Of a DNA stretch of 64,000 nucleotides, positions 63,501 to 64,000 are shown piece after piece; the stretch's first letter is position 1; each line of letters opens with the position of its first letter. Source of the DNA: Sapria himalayana (Eukaryota; Streptophyta; Magnoliopsida; Malpighiales; Rafflesiaceae); assembly GCA_029783825.1 (NCBI GenBank), contig JAREIK010000385.1:2411501-2475500 (forward strand). The letters are read 5' to 3'. Position numbers and translations under genes: made by a program. The notes beneath the pieces are model-generated. The model saw nothing but the letters and a program-made list of their open reading frames with translations. It did not search any database and was not told the origin of the DNA.

Positions 63501-63896
63501 ATAACTATGATTGCTATATGTATTGAATCCAATTAATTGTGGGGATTTGGGCATTAATGTGCAATCTCAACCATAATTATTGTTTCTAATTATGATATGA
63601 TCATTATTATTAATTAAATCTTATCCTAATTATTTGGGGTCGGCTCAATGACTATGACACGCTTGACCCAAAGCAAACTAAAAGTGGTGAAATGGGTTCG
63701 AACTAGTTCAAACCGAATCAAATTAATGTGCAATCTCGGTCCATTTAGTTCGGGTTCTCTAAAAAAAAATGGTATGTATTTTATGTTTTTATCTGTGATA
63801 CGTATTGTTTCAGTGCAGAGACTAAATATATTGGGTCAATTAGGAGCTCCTTCAAAATTCATGGAACTTCCTCCTAAGGAGCATTTGATTGAGAAG
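50520..63896 (+). CDS. uS15m: Mitochondrial ribosomal protein uS15m, nuclear gene, 5' part (exons 1-2)
   Basis: Exon 1 (50520-51510) and exon 2 (63814-63896) join in phase 1 (A|TG), giving ...KAKNSMQRLNILGQLGAPSK and about 358 aa so far. The N-terminus MILSIRPFHRSFSKCYRLHLF is Arg/Ser-rich without acidic residues, like a mitochondrial presequence. A long, low-complexity plant-specific region follows. It contains repeated modules of the type SF..(I/L)RESL..LR: SFEAIRESLRQLR (about 175-187), TELGNKLRDLRPE (about 256-268), LGELNGRLKKLR (about 282-293) and SFKDLRESLVKLR (about 309-321). Exon 2 gives FMELPPKEHLIEK, the lead-in to the S15 domain in plant homologues I recall, which are annotated as S15/NS1 RNA-binding or mitochondrial S15. 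The uS15 fold, which binds small-subunit rRNA, should be encoded beyond the right edge. Both exons are intact. Confidence 0.85.
53030..54733 (+). mobile_element. hAT copy 3, decayed plus-strand fragment
   Basis: A subterminal arm remnant (GCACGACACGAGGCACAACC, about 53053) is followed by sequence aligned with copy 2. GATAATAATGATAACTCGATTGAAAGGTCC (53583-53612) matches the copy-2 transposase N-terminal region at 34227. Transposase blocks run to a catalytic-domain N.G.IINIFVK region (about 54250-54290) and ICIAFKCVCNISNIFSK (54686-54736). Coding similarity stops there, exactly where copy 5 begins, so the remainder was displaced by insertion or deletion. Confidence 0.7.
54734..55530 (-). mobile_element. 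hAT copy 5, minus-strand 3' end fragment
   Basis: It begins with an intact-looking terminus TAGAAGTGTCAAATGGGC at 54734, inside the copy-3 transposase. It continues with the subterminal arm (ATGACATGAC words), then sequence aligned with 20530-20850 of copy 1 (CTGATGGTATCACTAG.., AACTC.TCTA), the C-terminal end of the transposase region. It is cut off at 55530 by copy 4. Confidence 0.72.
55531..58165 (-). mobile_element. hAT copy 4, minus strand, right end missing
   Basis: The left end TAGAGATATCAAAAGGGTC at 55531 and its arm align with copy 1. The minus strand holds transposase relics at 56784-57062 (YNISNIFKKFREDPIFCNMTL) and 57297-57563 (LINTMGISIKF and NIQTLYS blocks), then the leader region (about 57700-57900). 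The right arm is present only to AACTCAGCCCGAG at about 58162, matching 23265-23278 of copy 1. The last roughly 200 bp including the right TIR are absent. Confidence 0.82.
58166..58780. other. AT-rich intron DNA
   Basis: No gene, RNA or repeat is recognisable between hAT copy 4 and the hAT remnant near 58800. Confidence 0.5.
58785..58950. mobile_element. hAT end remnant
   Basis: CGAATTAGGCATGAAACTGC, GGGCCATGTTGG and a final TTATTTGGCATCTCTT resemble a decayed right arm and TIR (TTTGACACCTCTA) of the same family. No left partner was found. Confidence 0.45.
58964..58971. repeat. Target-site duplication, left (hAT copy 6)
   Basis: ACATGAGC precedes the element. AAATGAGT follows at 62486-62493, matching 6 of 8. 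Confidence 0.7.
58972..62485 (+). mobile_element. hAT transposon copy 6, 3.51 kb, both ends present
   Basis: The left end is TAGAAGTGTCAAACGAGT and the right end read inward is TATAGATGTCAAACGAGC (14 of 18 matching). It has GC-richer subterminal arms (58985-59100 and 62285-62475), an 8-bp duplication with two changes, and a plus-strand transposase relic between. It is the best-preserved autonomous-type copy in the window and sits in the sense orientation within intron 1 of uS15m. Confidence 0.9.
59740..61774 (+). pseudogene. hAT-6 transposase pseudogene
   Basis: A BED zinc finger is readable at about 59893-59990: QYKYCKKIITCKSVCGTWHL then KRHVKIC (C-x2-C ... H-x3-H-x3-C). A catalytic-domain block follows around 60510-60640 (FDNVTNNG.. 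and HVRCMCHVINLI-like). The open stretch at 60723-61088 then gives FSVNLKKKFYLDVRYRWNYI, CICNISSIFRKYRADPILSH and VEVETKYIKY. The hATC dimerisation region lies at about 61455-61630 (YEFTFYVLSKIARDLLTLPV followed by LSVESEPIF). The apparent natural end is TGA at 61772-61774. Several stops break the frame. Confidence 0.85.
62494..63813. other. AT-rich end of uS15m intron 1
   Basis: No further element is recognisable. The branch/acceptor region TGTGATACGTATTGTTTCAG lies at 63794-63813. Confidence 0.55.
63814..63896 (+). CDS. uS15m: uS15m exon 2
   Basis: 83 bases complete the ATG codon from exon 1 and add QRLNILGQLGAPSKFMELPP and KEHLIEK. The acceptor is TTTCAG|TGCAG. The exon ends GAGAAG|GCAAGT, which fits the GC-AG donor consensus (AG|GCAAGT) and not a GT donor. 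The frame continues in phase 0 into an exon outside the window. Confidence 0.82.
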
Positions 63897-64000
63897 GCAA
63901 GTGGATTTTCTTTTTCTAAAGTTTTTTATTTTGTGCTAGAGTGAAACATATTAGTCCCTTAGATGTGTTGAGCGTCCGTGTCTCCCGACATTTTTTTTAT

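Larger units (their letters stand above)
51511..63813 (+). other. uS15m intron 1, 12.3 kb
   Basis: Borders are GTGAGT at the left and TTGTTTCAG at 63805-63813. It contains AT-rich DNA (51511-53030), nested hAT elements (about 53030-58165), AT-rich DNA, a hAT end remnant (about 58780-58960), an almost full-length hAT element (58972-62485) and AT-rich DNA to the acceptor. No alternative exon was recognised. Confidence 0.82.

Noticed and set aside
63648..63944. 98-codon open frame as an independent gene
   Set aside because: Only its end (from 63814) is coding-like and it is uS15m exon 2. The upstream part is intron and the tail past 63896 follows the splice donor.

Overview
The window is AT-rich plant nuclear DNA. 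Its genes have phase-consistent spliced exons, and the rest is mostly old transposable elements (Copia, L1-type LINE, hAT), microsatellites and tandem duplications. The element families and both gene families point to an angiosperm. The long introns and hAT/Copia load would fit a monocot such as a palm, but I cannot name the species from sequence alone. There are no prokaryotic features, no CRISPR and no rRNA, and I could not recognise a true tRNA gene. Most short open frames here are chance or belong to dead transposons.

Only two host genes can be supported. Gene 1 (13551-17543, +) has three coding exons (13551-13850, 17100-17162, 17250-17543) and encodes about 218 aa. The product is an unnamed plant protein with a short coiled coil and a C-terminal DLNLMP (EAR-type) motif. 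Gene 2 (50520 to beyond the right edge, +) is the nuclear gene for mitochondrial small-subunit ribosomal protein uS15m. Exon 1 is 50520-51510 and exon 2 is 63814-63896. They are separated by a 12.3-kb intron packed with hAT transposons, and exon 2 is followed by a GC-type donor. The exons encoding the core S15 domain lie outside the window.

Layout from left to right: 1-2.8 kb, decayed Copia pieces; 4.1-6.7 kb, a decayed L1-type LINE; 8.4-12.7 kb, a decayed minus-strand Copia element with both LTRs and a primer-binding site; 12.9-17.8 kb, gene 1; 17.8-18.5 kb, local tandem duplications; 19.1-20.1 and 23.5 kb, a tandem repeat of about 85 bp split by a 3.4-kb hAT element (20092-23479); 23.6-24.6 kb, two GC-rich short hAT derivatives; 27.5-28.5 kb, a TA/CA microsatellite belt; 28.5-33.6 kb, AT-rich DNA with small duplications; 33.7-36.7 kb, a decayed plus-strand hAT; 37-47 kb, AT-rich DNA with a hairpin, a 98-bp degenerate repeat, a Copia gag remnant and two adjacent palindromes; 48.2-49.0 kb, a head-to-tail run of short hAT derivatives that reuse one target site; 49.1-50.4 kb, two related inverted-repeat elements with GAGCTC-rich cores, one carrying an 11-copy 21-bp minisatellite that ends about 85 bp before the uS15m start codon; 50.5-63.9 kb, the uS15m gene with hAT elements nested in its first intron.

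The two host genes are unrelated in function. What ties the window together is one hAT family (TIR TAGAGGTGTCAAA..., 8-bp target duplications). It is present as 3.4-3.5-kb decayed transposase copies, 385-387-bp GC-rich non-autonomous derivatives and about 185-bp mini-copies.
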